From CAZXEU01 sp965207385 (lineage in GTDB: Bacteria > Bacteroidota > Rhodothermia > Rhodothermales > Bin80), in contig CBDBLZ010000021.1 in NCBI GenBank assembly GCA_965207385.1, forward strand, positions 806,001-870,000: 64,000 bases of DNA, read 5' to 3'. Below the pieces are notes generated by a model. That model made no database searches. It saw nothing but the letters and a program-made list of their open reading frames with translations, and was not told the DNA's origin. This document shows, piece by piece, positions 56,264-64,000 of this stretch (the first letter of the stretch is position 1; the number at the start of each line of letters is the position of its first letter). A program made the translations under genes and the position numbers.

Positions 56264-58504
56264 ATGCCCCGACTCCTTGTCCTCATGATGATTGTGCTGG
56301 CCACCGCACAGGTGGCCGCTGCGCAGGTCTTGCGGGACAAGCGCGTACACCGGCGCGGCATGCTGCACGAGACCGTCTACAATACGGGAGAAATCGGGCG
56401 CAAGTGGCACTATCGCGATCACGATATCTCGCTTGATCCGCTGATGGAATGGCCGGGCAATTCTGCCACGGTGATTGACGGACTGCAGTACAGTGGCCAG
56501 CACAACATCATAGGCGGCGGGATTTCGATCGCCGCTTCGTATAGCGGAGCCAACATCTTCGATCTTAACCAGCGCCTGTTTTCGTTTGGCGGATCATCCG
56601 GACAGCACGTGCCGATTACGGTTGCCGGCGTTTTTTCCTTTCCGATTTCCATCGAGCGCTACGAGAACTATCCACTCGCGGATGACGGCGGCCTGAATCC
56701 TGCCTACGATCCCAATGAGGCCGAGGAGATCATCGTGGCGCGCTGGGCCACCAATACGGGCATAACCGTAACCCGCACCACCCGCGCCTGGAGCTACCCG
56801 GACTACGATGACCTCATCATTTTCGAATACACGTTTGAAAATACCGGTGACACGGATGGTGACGAGGTAGCGGACAATAACGAAACGCTGTACGAAGTCC
56901 TTTTCGGATTTCATTACGGGGTGGCCCCTTCGATGCTGGGCTTCCAGCGCTGGTACGGCACGTGGGAGTACGATTTCATGTACAAGAACGACCTGCGGGC
57001 CTATTTCGATCGGCACCGCTGGCTGCGGTACGTGCTCAACATTGGCAACGGTGTGGACTCTGATTTTGCCGCATCGGGCAAGCCTGACCCGAAGTATTTC
57101 GACGCGTTCGCGTCCACAGGTGAGCAGGGAGGCGGCCTCATGTCACCGCAGGCCCCCGGCATTCAGCTCCTGTTCTATGACCGGAACAACCTGGCGACCG
57201 TGGGCAATACATTCGCGCTGGACAGTCGTGTGGCCAGCGACCGCATGTTTGATACAGACAGCACGCTCAAGCAGCCATTCATGAACAAGGTTGAAAGCGG
57301 TAATTCGCGCGAAGACAAGATGCGGCCGAAACTGGTCCCGTACACACGCTGGAGCGGCACATATACTCCGTACCGGGAACAGGTCTTTCCGCCGCCGCCC
57401 GGCACCAAGGATCCGGATTCTCTGCGCTGGACCGGACGCGGTGCCTTCAACTTTCGCCAGTCCTACAAGGCCGTTGGCCACCACATCGTATTCGGACCCT
57501 ACATCCTGGAGCCCGGAGAGAAGGTGGAGTTTGCACTGGCCGAGGTAGTTGGCTTCGGAGCCGTGGAGGGGCCCGGTGAATGGGACGAAGGAGGAGGACT
57601 GGGGGAGGTGATTGATGAGCAGATGCCGTGGCACGAAGTCCCTCACTTTGCCGACCGGGTGATCGATCCGTCTTCGGGGCAAACGCTTAGCGAAAACTAT
57701 ATAGCCGAATTCGGCTATCCGGATTACGTCAATTCCGGCGTGCGGACGGTGAAGGATGTGGCGGACATGGCGTATCATGCTTACACTGGCAACGACCCGG
57801 TTCCGCCGTACTGGCCCGAGGCCAATCCCCGGGACGGCGTGTATCAGATCCCCGTGCCACCGCCGGGACCCGTACTTGTCATATCCAACAATGACCGGGC
57901 AAATTCGGTGCTGCGTTGGGGGCGCGCACAGGAGGATTTTTCGCATCCGCGATTGACCGGCGGCGTTTCCACGTACCGGGTATACAAGTCGCAGGCGGCC
58001 ATTGGGCCGTGGAGTCTGTTGGCGGACGTTTCCGTCGGCAGCTCGGAGTTCCTGACGGAAGACGGCATGTACGAAGTCGTGGACCCGCAGACTACCGTGG
58101 GCGAGTCACAATGGTATGCCGTGACATCGGTAGATGCCTCCGGCAACGAAAGCGGCAAGACTAATCTGTCGCACGTGACGTCGGAACTGGGCCCCGTGGA
58201 CGTGCTGACAGAAGTGCACGCCGTGCCTAATCCCTTCTATCTGAACAGCGGCTTCTCAGGCGGCGGTGCCGGATCAGCCGCGCAGCAAATCGGCTTCTAC
58301 GGACTCCCCGAGCGCGCCACGATTGAGATCTACTCGTACAGCGGGCAGCTTGTGGAGACCATCGAGCACGACGTGTCACAGTATTCTACTCCCTGGTTCC
58401 AGGTAACGCGCAATGACCAGGAGATCGCCTCCGGTGTCTACTTCTTCGTGGTACGAACGCCGGACGGCGACACATTCAGGGGCAAGTTCGTGGTGATCAA
58501 ATGA
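56264..58504 (+). CDS. Secreted fibronectin-type protein with T9SS C-terminal domain
   Basis: 746 residues from ATG 56264, starting at a signal peptide (PRLLVLMMIVLATAQVAAAQ). The N-terminal region (about 25-500) is beta-rich and unassigned. About 535-650 is a fibronectin-type III-like region (SQWYAVTSVDASGNESGKTN). The C-terminal about 95 residues start VHAVPNPF and end ASGVYFFVVRTPDGDTFRGKFVVIK, a type A T9SS sorting domain. It overlaps the PorV gene start by four bases (ATGA), so translation is coupled. It is probably displayed on the cell surface and may bind a ligand for the receptor upstream. Confidence 0.82.
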   Translation: MPRLLVLMMIVLATAQVAAAQVLRDKRVHRRGMLHETVYNTGEIGRKWHYRDHDISLDPLMEWPGNSATVIDGLQYSGQHNIIGGGISIAASYSGANIFDLNQRLFSFGGSSGQHVPITVAGVFSFPISIERYENYPLADDGGLNPAYDPNEAEEIIVARWATNTGITVTRTTRAWSYPDYDDLIIFEYTFENTGDTDGDEVADNNETLYEVLFGFHYGVAPSMLGFQRWYGTWEYDFMYKNDLRAYFDRHRWLRYVLNIGNGVDSDFAASGKPDPKYFDAFASTGEQGGGLMSPQAPGIQLLFYDRNNLATVGNTFALDSRVASDRMFDTDSTLKQPFMNKVESGNSREDKMRPKLVPYTRWSGTYTPYREQVFPPPPGTKDPDSLRWTGRGAFNFRQSYKAVGHHIVFGPYILEPGEKVEFALAEVVGFGAVEGPGEWDEGGGLGEVIDEQMPWHEVPHFADRVIDPSSGQTLSENYIAEFGYPDYVNSGVRTVKDVADMAYHAYTGNDPVPPYWPEANPRDGVYQIPVPPPGPVLVISNNDRANSVLRWGRAQEDFSHPRLTGGVSTYRVYKSQAAIGPWSLLADVSVGSSEFLTEDGMYEVVDPQTTVGESQWYAVTSVDASGNESGKTNLSHVTSELGPVDVLTEVHAVPNPFYLNSGFSGGGAGSAAQQIGFYGLPERATIEIYSYSGQLVETIEHDVSQYSTPWFQVTRNDQEIASGVYFFVVRTPDGDTFRGKFVVIK

Positions 58505-59502
58505 GGATGCAAGTGAAGCTGGCAGCATGCGCGGCCGCATTGCTCGTTGGGATTGCTATCCTACCTGCGGCGCAGGCCCAGAAAGTAGGCACATCCTCCA
58601 TGCAGTTCCTGAGCGTGGCCCCTGATGCGCGTGCAATGGGTGTTGGCACGGCGTACAGCGCCTTGGCCGCGGGTGCGCATGCCCTGTACTGGAACCCGGC
58701 CGGGCTTACGCGCACGGCCGGTCACAGTCTTGCCGTCGACCGCGTCGACTGGTTTCTGGACGCAGCCCATTACGGCATGGCGTACGGCCTGTATTTGGGC
58801 CGATGGGGCCACGCGGGAGTCCACGTATATCTGGCCGACATGGGCGAATTTCAGGAAACGCGAGTGGATCACCTGGGATTTGTGGATCAGGACGGAACGC
58901 AGGTGTACAATCCGGGCCTGACCGGCACTACCTTTTCCCTGCAGAGCTGGGTGGTGGGTCTGTCATATGCCCGAAGCTTCACCGACCGCTTTTCTGCAGG
59001 GTTGACGGCCAAGATGGCGCGCGAAGACCTTTGGCTGGCATCCGACAACGCGCTGCTCTTTGATTTCGGCATGACGTACGAAACGGGATACCGCTCGTTG
59101 CGCCTGGGGGCCTCGGTCATGAACTTCGGCGCACCTGTCTCATTCGGTGAAGATGCTTACCCCGTGCCGCTATTGTTCCGCATCGGTGGCGCGATGGACG
59201 TGATCGGTGCTTCGGGTCTCATTCCTGTTCACGAGGCCAATCGGTTAACGGCCACGTTTGACCTGGTTCAGCCCAACGATTACGATCAGCAGTGGGCGGC
59301 GGGTCTGGAGTACGCCTTTCTGGGGCGCATATCGCTACGTGCCGGCTACCAGCACAATTTCGATATCGCCTCATTCAGTTTCGGAGGCGGCGTATACCAG
59401 CCGTTGGGACGGTTGGGAGTGGGCTTTGATTACTCCTACAGCAGCATGGCGGAGGCATTTGGGGCTGTGCACCGGCTTGGCCTGACCCTTTCGAGAGACT
59501 GA
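58501..59502 (+). CDS. PorV/PorQ family outer-membrane protein
   Basis: 333 residues. Signal peptide LLVGIAILPAAQAQ. The PorV hallmarks are present: MQFLSVAPDARAMGVGTAYSALAAGAHALYWNPAGLTR near the start, then a 14-strand FadL-like barrel with GHSLAVDRVDWFLDAAHYGMAY, and the closing GVGFDYSYSSMAEAFGAVHRLGLTLS. PorV recognises T9SS C-terminal signals and shuttles cargo to the attachment complex. It is co-translated with the T9SS-tailed protein by the ATGA overlap, which fits a dedicated cargo-shuttle pair. Confidence 0.88.
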   Translation: MRMQVKLAACAAALLVGIAILPAAQAQKVGTSSMQFLSVAPDARAMGVGTAYSALAAGAHALYWNPAGLTRTAGHSLAVDRVDWFLDAAHYGMAYGLYLGRWGHAGVHVYLADMGEFQETRVDHLGFVDQDGTQVYNPGLTGTTFSLQSWVVGLSYARSFTDRFSAGLTAKMAREDLWLASDNALLFDFGMTYETGYRSLRLGASVMNFGAPVSFGEDAYPVPLLFRIGGAMDVIGASGLIPVHEANRLTATFDLVQPNDYDQQWAAGLEYAFLGRISLRAGYQHNFDIASFSFGGGVYQPLGRLGVGFDYSYSSMAEAFGAVHRLGLTLSRD

Positions 59503-59513
59503 CGTCGCCGCTG

Positions 59514-60914
59514 ATGCTCCGTCAACTACCGCTGCTGCTCGTTTTCTTGGCTCCCGCCGTTCACGGACAAGGGGTGATGCAGCCGCTGACCATTCATGGG
59601 CTGGAGCAACAGCAAGCGTCTGCTGTTCGCGCCAGGGGCATGGGGGCGGTCTTTGCGGCGATGCCCGGAACAGTCGAATCCACCGTGCTCAATCCGGCGA
59701 GTCTGGCCAGCCTGCAGCGCACGGCCCTCACTGCCAATGCCTCGTGGCTGAAAGCGGACTGGGCGGAGACCCAGCACTGGAACCCCAATCGTTACTACGC
59801 CGGGTTGTCCCTCTATTTCTCAGACCCCGACGACTATCGTAGCGAGCCGCTCTCAAGGCCGGACTGGACGTTTGACCAGAGCCAGTTTCGGCTCGCAGCG
59901 ATTGGCGGCGCCATACCGATCAGCATCGGTGACCGAAAGTTGGCCATAGGCGTTATGGCGCATCAGACTGGTCAGCTGGGCAGTTTCGACCGGAATGACA
60001 ACGTGCTTGAGCCCTACATCGGGCAATTTCGTCCGGATCCGGTAGAGCGTCCCAGGCCCGGCGAGGAAATCGAGGTCCGTTGGTCCGCCTTTGAGCGGGA
60101 ACGCACGGGGGTGATGCGGGCCATGTCCGTCGCCCTGGCCATGGAGGCATCGCAACGTTTCCACGTTGGTTTGCGGCTATCCCGGTCATGGGGCAATTCA
60201 ACGGACCGCCAGTCCGTCCGGGACATTGGGATGTTTTACCTGCGGGAAGATGCCCATGATTACAGCTACGAACCTGTCCCGGGAATGAATTCTTGGTCAG
60301 GATCGTCGGATTTTTCCGGCTGGAATGCGGCCCTGGGATTCCGCTGGGAGCACCCAGTGCTCAGTCTCGGGCTGATGTACGAGCTGCCTCATGACGTGAA
60401 ACAGACGTTCCGGCGGACCGGCATGGTGCAGGCTGCCGCCTCGGCAAATGCCGGATTTACCGTGGTGGCGCGGGGCGATGTTCGCATGCCTTCTCGCATT
60501 ACTGCGGGCGTCTTGTTGAGGCCTTCCTCCCGGATTTCGCTGGTCGCGGACTATTTTCGGCAGAATTACGAAGCGCTCTCGGCGCGCAGCATTGGGTTGG
60601 GAGGAGTGCCAGACTGGGGTCTTGCCCGGGGCGTGGGACTCGGTGCCGAGTGGCAACCGATCGCCGAGACCTGGATTAGGGCGGGCGTCCGGAGGGATCC
60701 GCAGCCGTTTCGTATTGAGGGATTCGGTCTGATCGGACAGACGGCGACCGGCGATGCGGTAAGCTTCGGCGTGGGCAGGCGGTTCGGCCAGGTGATGCTC
60801 GATATGGCGTACGAATTCCAGCGCCTGCGGTACGAGGACCGATGGGAGTCCAATGTGGACTACAATCGTATTCGGCGTCACAATCTTCTCCTCGGGGCGA
60901 GCTATATCTTTTGA
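59514..60914 (+). CDS. Outer-membrane beta-barrel protein (FadL/OMPP1-like), unknown function
   Basis: 466 residues. Signal peptide LRQLPLLLVFLAPAVHG. The mature protein is beta-strand rich, with alternating hydrophobic strands (TALTANASWLKADWAETQHW, YAGLSLYF, FHVGLRLSRSWG, ALGFRWEHPVLSLGLMYEL, ITAGVLLRPSSRISLVADYF) and ends LLLGASYIF with a terminal aromatic, typical of barrels. The N-terminal ARGMGAVFAAMPGTVESTVLNPASL resembles the PorV/FadL 'NPA(S/G)L' element, so it may be a second PorV/Q-type member. It lies 11 bases after PorV. Confidence 0.75.
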   Translation: MLRQLPLLLVFLAPAVHGQGVMQPLTIHGLEQQQASAVRARGMGAVFAAMPGTVESTVLNPASLASLQRTALTANASWLKADWAETQHWNPNRYYAGLSLYFSDPDDYRSEPLSRPDWTFDQSQFRLAAIGGAIPISIGDRKLAIGVMAHQTGQLGSFDRNDNVLEPYIGQFRPDPVERPRPGEEIEVRWSAFERERTGVMRAMSVALAMEASQRFHVGLRLSRSWGNSTDRQSVRDIGMFYLREDAHDYSYEPVPGMNSWSGSSDFSGWNAALGFRWEHPVLSLGLMYELPHDVKQTFRRTGMVQAAASANAGFTVVARGDVRMPSRITAGVLLRPSSRISLVADYFRQNYEALSARSIGLGGVPDWGLARGVGLGAEWQPIAETWIRAGVRRDPQPFRIEGFGLIGQTATGDAVSFGVGRRFGQVMLDMAYEFQRLRYEDRWESNVDYNRIRRHNLLLGASYIF

Positions 60915-61024
60915 ATTGCTCGCACCGGGGAAATAGTCCGGGGAGCATTATTTCTTGTATCGCGATGCGCCGTCCCGGAATCCTTGTTCACTATCGGTGC
61001 TGTAAGTTGGCCGGAAGTCGCCTG

Positions 61025-63622
61025 ATGGCCCGCTTGGCGGTCTATGCCATAGTGCTCGCTTCGGGCACGCTTTATTCGCCCACAATAGCGCAGGCTCAAC
61101 ACCCGAAGTACGACACGTACAGCGGATTCGCGGTTGATTCGACTCCCGTACTGCCAGCGGAGGAGAGGCATCCCGCGCTGTATTTTTCCAGGGATTTCAT
61201 TGGGGAGTTGCGCATTCGCAAGGAGGACCAGGTTTCACGCTACTACGTGCTTTGGCAGCGCATCCGGGCAGACGCGCTGAAGTACATTGACAAGGACATG
61301 GCGGCCCTGGACGAAAACGACAGGCCGCGCGCGGCCAAGACCCTGGCCTTCTGGTGGCTGCTCGAAGAAGACTCGACCGCTCTACGGCAGGCTGTCAATG
61401 CGCTTATGGTTGCGTATGACGGTGTTCCCCAGACCGGCGAGAAGCCCTATGACGAAATATACCGGGCTACCTGGCTGCAGAACTACGCAGCAGCCTATGA
61501 CTGGGTTTTCGGTCGGCTGAATACAGATGAGGACACAGAAATCCGACGCCGGCTGGCGCTGGAAACCCAATACCTGCGGGACAATCTCATGGTGGGCGAC
61601 CGCCTTGCCCCACGCCCGCACAACCACCGTTCAAAGCCGGCGTGGGCAATCGGCACGGCCGCCCTTGCGCTTTCCGATCATGAACAGGCAGCGGACTGGC
61701 TCTCTCACGCGCTCGAAGCCGCCAATACGGTTACGCGATACCAGTTCAGTGCCGACGGCATCTATCGAGAAGGAGGGCACTACTGGATGTACAACGCGGT
61801 CAACTTCATCCCCTTCCTCTGGCACTATCTCAATGTTGCCGGCGTCGACCTGTTCGGTGCCTACCAGCCGGCATTCGAATGGCCCATACGCGTGCGAACG
61901 GGCCGGGGCCAGATCCCGAACGTGGAAGATTCCTACCTCAAGCCGGCCCCTACCCACATGGTGGCTTCGGCCTATGTAGGCGTGCCGACCCAACTCAACC
62001 CCGAGGCGGACTTTGCATCCGTTTGCCAGTGGAACTTTGAAACTACGCGGCTCATCAATCAGGATTACACTGGCGCGACGGTGGACGTCACGTGGGAAAT
62101 TGACGAATACATCCTTTATGACAGCGCCATTGATTCGGCAGCGCCCACGGCCTCGCCCAACCAGTTTCTGGATGGCGGCCAGGTAGTATTCCGCAACAAG
62201 TGGGAAGGCGGGCCGGATGACCGGTATCTCCTGTTTCACGGCGTGGCGGAAGCGGATAACCACAATCACCCGGACCAGCTGTCATTCTTTGTCGCCGGCA
62301 ATGACGCCATTCTGGCTCCGGACGCGGGCTATGGACCAGGCGGGTTTTCCGATGACCGGCGCAATTCCTGGTACCTAACGGCCAAGGCGCATAACATCGT
62401 TACAGCAGACGGTTATCAGCCGGTGTCCGACAGCCTGTTGCGCCATCCGCTTGTGTACAATGTCACTCCGCCAAGCAGCAACCACATTGATTCTCCATTC
62501 TTCGGCTTCTCGGAAAAGGAGACTGGCTACTTGCGCCCGAGCGGTGTCCATTTGCGCCGGGCCATCGCCTTCATTGACAATGACTATTTCGTGGTGGCGG
62601 ATCTGATATCCGGTGCGCAGGAGCACACGTATCGGGCTTATCTCCATGGGCGCGGATTCTTCGAGAGAAGCGGACACTATGCGTCCTGGGCGCCATTCGA
62701 AAACCGTTACGGCTCTGCGGCCAGGCTCGATGCGTTTCTTTTCCCAGGCTCGGCAGAAGTAGCGCACTCCACTGGATATGTAAGCCTATTCAAGGACGAA
62801 CGATATGAGCGCTACGTGGAAATAACGCAAACCGGCCGGGAAGCGGCCTTCCTGCAATTGCTCCTGCCGGCGCCCACGGAAGCTGCGGTGCCCGGAGCGG
62901 CCGACCTTAGTACGGACGCCTATGTGGCGGGTAGGCTGAGCCGTGCTGACACCTCTGACATCTTCTTCTTGCAGGCACAGCCGCAGCATCAAACGCTCAA
63001 TCTCTTTGGCACCGATGCCACATTCGCATGGATGCGCAGCATCGGCGGCACGTGGCATCAGCTGGCAGTGCGGGAGGCACGGGAGTTAACGGGCGTGGAT
63101 GTAGAGTTCTTGTCGAGAGCGGCCGTGACGCTTGCGCTGGATGCGGGTGAGTCCGGGTTTCTGGACGTGGCGGTCTCTTCGCTCAGGCTCGCAACGCAGA
63201 TCGAAATCGCGTATCCCGGAGCTGCAGGCGTGCATACCGTGCGCGTAAATGGCAAGGATATGCCGTTTGAGCGCCAGGGAGGGGACCGCTTGTTGGTCGG
63301 GTTGGAAGCCACTAGCATCGACCAGGCGCCGGTGCCTCAGGCTTTGGGCCGGCTACAGGTCTATCCGAACCCGTTTGAGCACAATGTTACGATTGAGGCA
63401 AGTTCACAGAGCTCGGGGCCGATTTCGGTTTCGGTGTACAATCTACTGGGTCAGCGGATAAGCCTGCTTGCCGGATACCACAGTGCCGGTGCGACCGACA
63501 CACGAATTTCCTGGGACGGAATTACATCGTCGGGCGCGCAGGCCCCATCTGGCGTGTACTTGCTGCGCTGGGAAGACGCCTCCGGCGCCGTTTTTCAAGG
63601 CAATGTCCTGCGCGTTCGGTGA
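61025..63622 (+). CDS. Heparinase II/III-type polysaccharide lyase with T9SS C-terminal domain
   Basis: 865 residues from ATG 61025, which begins a signal peptide (VYAIVLASGTLYSPTIAQAQ); ATG 60965 is possible but adds a Cys-rich leader. The (alpha/alpha) toroid occupies about 40-350 (NYAAAYDWVFG, DGIYREGGHYWMYN). The antiparallel beta-sandwich includes NHNHPDQLSFFVAGND with the metal-binding/active histidine and GPGGFSDDRRNSWYLTAKAHNIV; this is the heparinase II/III pattern. The C-terminal about 85 residues (LQVYPNPFEHN ... GVYLLRWEDASG) are a T9SS sorting tail. The enzyme would cleave uronic-acid-containing glycans at the cell surface. Confidence 0.88.
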   Translation: MARLAVYAIVLASGTLYSPTIAQAQHPKYDTYSGFAVDSTPVLPAEERHPALYFSRDFIGELRIRKEDQVSRYYVLWQRIRADALKYIDKDMAALDENDRPRAAKTLAFWWLLEEDSTALRQAVNALMVAYDGVPQTGEKPYDEIYRATWLQNYAAAYDWVFGRLNTDEDTEIRRRLALETQYLRDNLMVGDRLAPRPHNHRSKPAWAIGTAALALSDHEQAADWLSHALEAANTVTRYQFSADGIYREGGHYWMYNAVNFIPFLWHYLNVAGVDLFGAYQPAFEWPIRVRTGRGQIPNVEDSYLKPAPTHMVASAYVGVPTQLNPEADFASVCQWNFETTRLINQDYTGATVDVTWEIDEYILYDSAIDSAAPTASPNQFLDGGQVVFRNKWEGGPDDRYLLFHGVAEADNHNHPDQLSFFVAGNDAILAPDAGYGPGGFSDDRRNSWYLTAKAHNIVTADGYQPVSDSLLRHPLVYNVTPPSSNHIDSPFFGFSEKETGYLRPSGVHLRRAIAFIDNDYFVVADLISGAQEHTYRAYLHGRGFFERSGHYASWAPFENRYGSAARLDAFLFPGSAEVAHSTGYVSLFKDERYERYVEITQTGREAAFLQLLLPAPTEAAVPGAADLSTDAYVAGRLSRADTSDIFFLQAQPQHQTLNLFGTDATFAWMRSIGGTWHQLAVREARELTGVDVEFLSRAAVTLALDAGESGFLDVAVSSLRLATQIEIAYPGAAGVHTVRVNGKDMPFERQGGDRLLVGLEATSIDQAPVPQALGRLQVYPNPFEHNVTIEASSQSSGPISVSVYNLLGQRISLLAGYHSAGATDTRISWDGITSSGAQAPSGVYLLRWEDASGAVFQGNVLRVR

Positions 63623-63656
63623 AGGCCACTTGCAAAGTGATAACTGCTCTGCTAAC

Positions 63657-63674
63657 TTGTATTACATCATACTT
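63657..63674 (+). promoter_or_regulatory. Motif shared with the 53396 dyad
   Basis: TTGTATTACATCATACTT matches the dyad at 53396 in 14 of 18 positions (TTGTAT-ACAT-ATAC kept). It is about 50 bases before the start of the beta-helix gene. It may be a shared operator or promoter part; it is unproven. Confidence 0.35.
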
Positions 63675-63721
63675 ATAGCGGAGCCAAGCTGCTCTTTTCA
63701 CCCTCAAACGCAACAAGCATC

Positions 63722-64000
63722 ATGCGAAGATCTACTACACTCCCGTGCCTATTTGCCGCCATTCTAGTTTGCGGTTTGCACCCGGCCCTTGCCCAGCAAA
63801 GCATGGAAATCGAGGCCGGTCAGAATACGATCCTAGATGCCCTGGCCCAGGCGCAACCCGGAGATACGCTGGTCTTGACCACCGATGGCGGCAATTACGA
63901 TAACGACAATGAGATTGTGGTGGACATGCCGCTCGTGATTATGGCAGCGCCCGGGCTGATGAATCGTCCCGTGCTTGTCAACAACGGAACCGATAGCACG
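63722..64000 (+). CDS. Secreted beta-helix polysaccharide-lyase-like protein, N-terminal part (3' truncated)
   Basis: 93 residues are visible before the window ends. Signal peptide RRSTTLPCLFAAILVCGLHPALAQ. The mature start, with an AGQNTILDALAQAQPGDTLVLTTDGG-type turn and IVVDMPLVIMAAPGL, is the opening of a right-handed parallel beta-helix (PL6/chondroitinase B-like or pectate-lyase-like), in which the calcium site and catalytic residues come later and are not seen. With the heparinase II/III-type gene just before it, it suggests a polysaccharide-lyase pair. Confidence 0.7.
   Translation, partial: MRRSTTLPCLFAAILVCGLHPALAQQSMEIEAGQNTILDALAQAQPGDTLVLTTDGGNYDNDNEIVVDMPLVIMAAPGLMNRPVLVNNGTDST

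Overview
Organism: the window looks like a chromosome piece from a GC-rich, probably marine, aerobic heterotroph of the Bacteroidota/Rhodothermota side of the tree (Rhodothermales-like; inferred, not proven). The reasons are a short primary sigma factor without region 1.1, a Bacteroidota-type omega subunit, proteins with C-terminal 'YPNPF' sorting domains of type IX secretion (T9SS), a PorV-type outer-membrane protein, TonB-dependent receptors with carboxypeptidase-regulatory-like N-termini, choice-of-anchor-B and 6-bladed-propeller lipoproteins, and a general lack of Shine-Dalgarno sequences. Layout: 0-19.7 kb is mostly housekeeping on the + strand: der (5'-truncated), an orphan nuoI, a DinB-like protein, holA, an anti-sigma-like membrane protein whose stop codon lies inside a tRNA-Val gene, a large secreted choice-of-anchor-B protein, a FAD oxidoreductase/DUF1080 fusion lipoprotein, rpoD, a TolC-HlyD-ABC ATPase set without a permease, a PrcB-like lipoprotein, rpoZ, uvrA and an S9 peptidase. 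19.7-28.6 kb holds a Tat-exported class V aminotransferase, a GH113-like lipoprotein, a lone TfoX C-terminal domain, a PQQ-type sugar dehydrogenase with a T9SS tail, a DUF819 membrane protein, an ABC exporter and an outer-membrane barrel. 28.6-40 kb has a sulfatase followed by its probable formylglycine-generating enzyme, a NadR-type kinase, a membrane protein, recG with a sterol-desaturase-family gene, a second sulfatase and a sialate-O-acetylesterase-type lipoprotein. 40-48 kb has three 6-bladed-propeller lipoproteins, a TPR-thioredoxin lipoprotein, a small membrane protein and a small secreted two-cysteine protein. 48-49.5 kb is a gene-poor stretch. 49.5-64 kb has two TonB receptors (one with a TPR partner), a T9SS-tailed fibronectin-type protein, PorV, another barrel, a heparinase II/III-type polysaccharide lyase with a T9SS tail, and the start of a beta-helix polysaccharide-lyase-like protein cut off by the window end. 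How the genes work together: the accessory part reads as a glycan-scavenging surface. Sulfatases (with their maturation enzyme), an esterase, lyases and a GH113-like enzyme would strip and cut sulfated or acylated polysaccharide. TonB receptors would import products, and T9SS with PorV would put enzymes on the surface. The points that stand out most are a lipoprotein FGE beside a lipoprotein sulfatase, the propeller/thioredoxin/small-secreted-protein locus, the FAD-oxidoreductase-DUF1080 fusion, a permease-less efflux operon, and a hairpin-rich 0.45-kb intergenic region at 37.6-38.1 kb. I see no CRISPR array, insertion sequence, rRNA or prophage.
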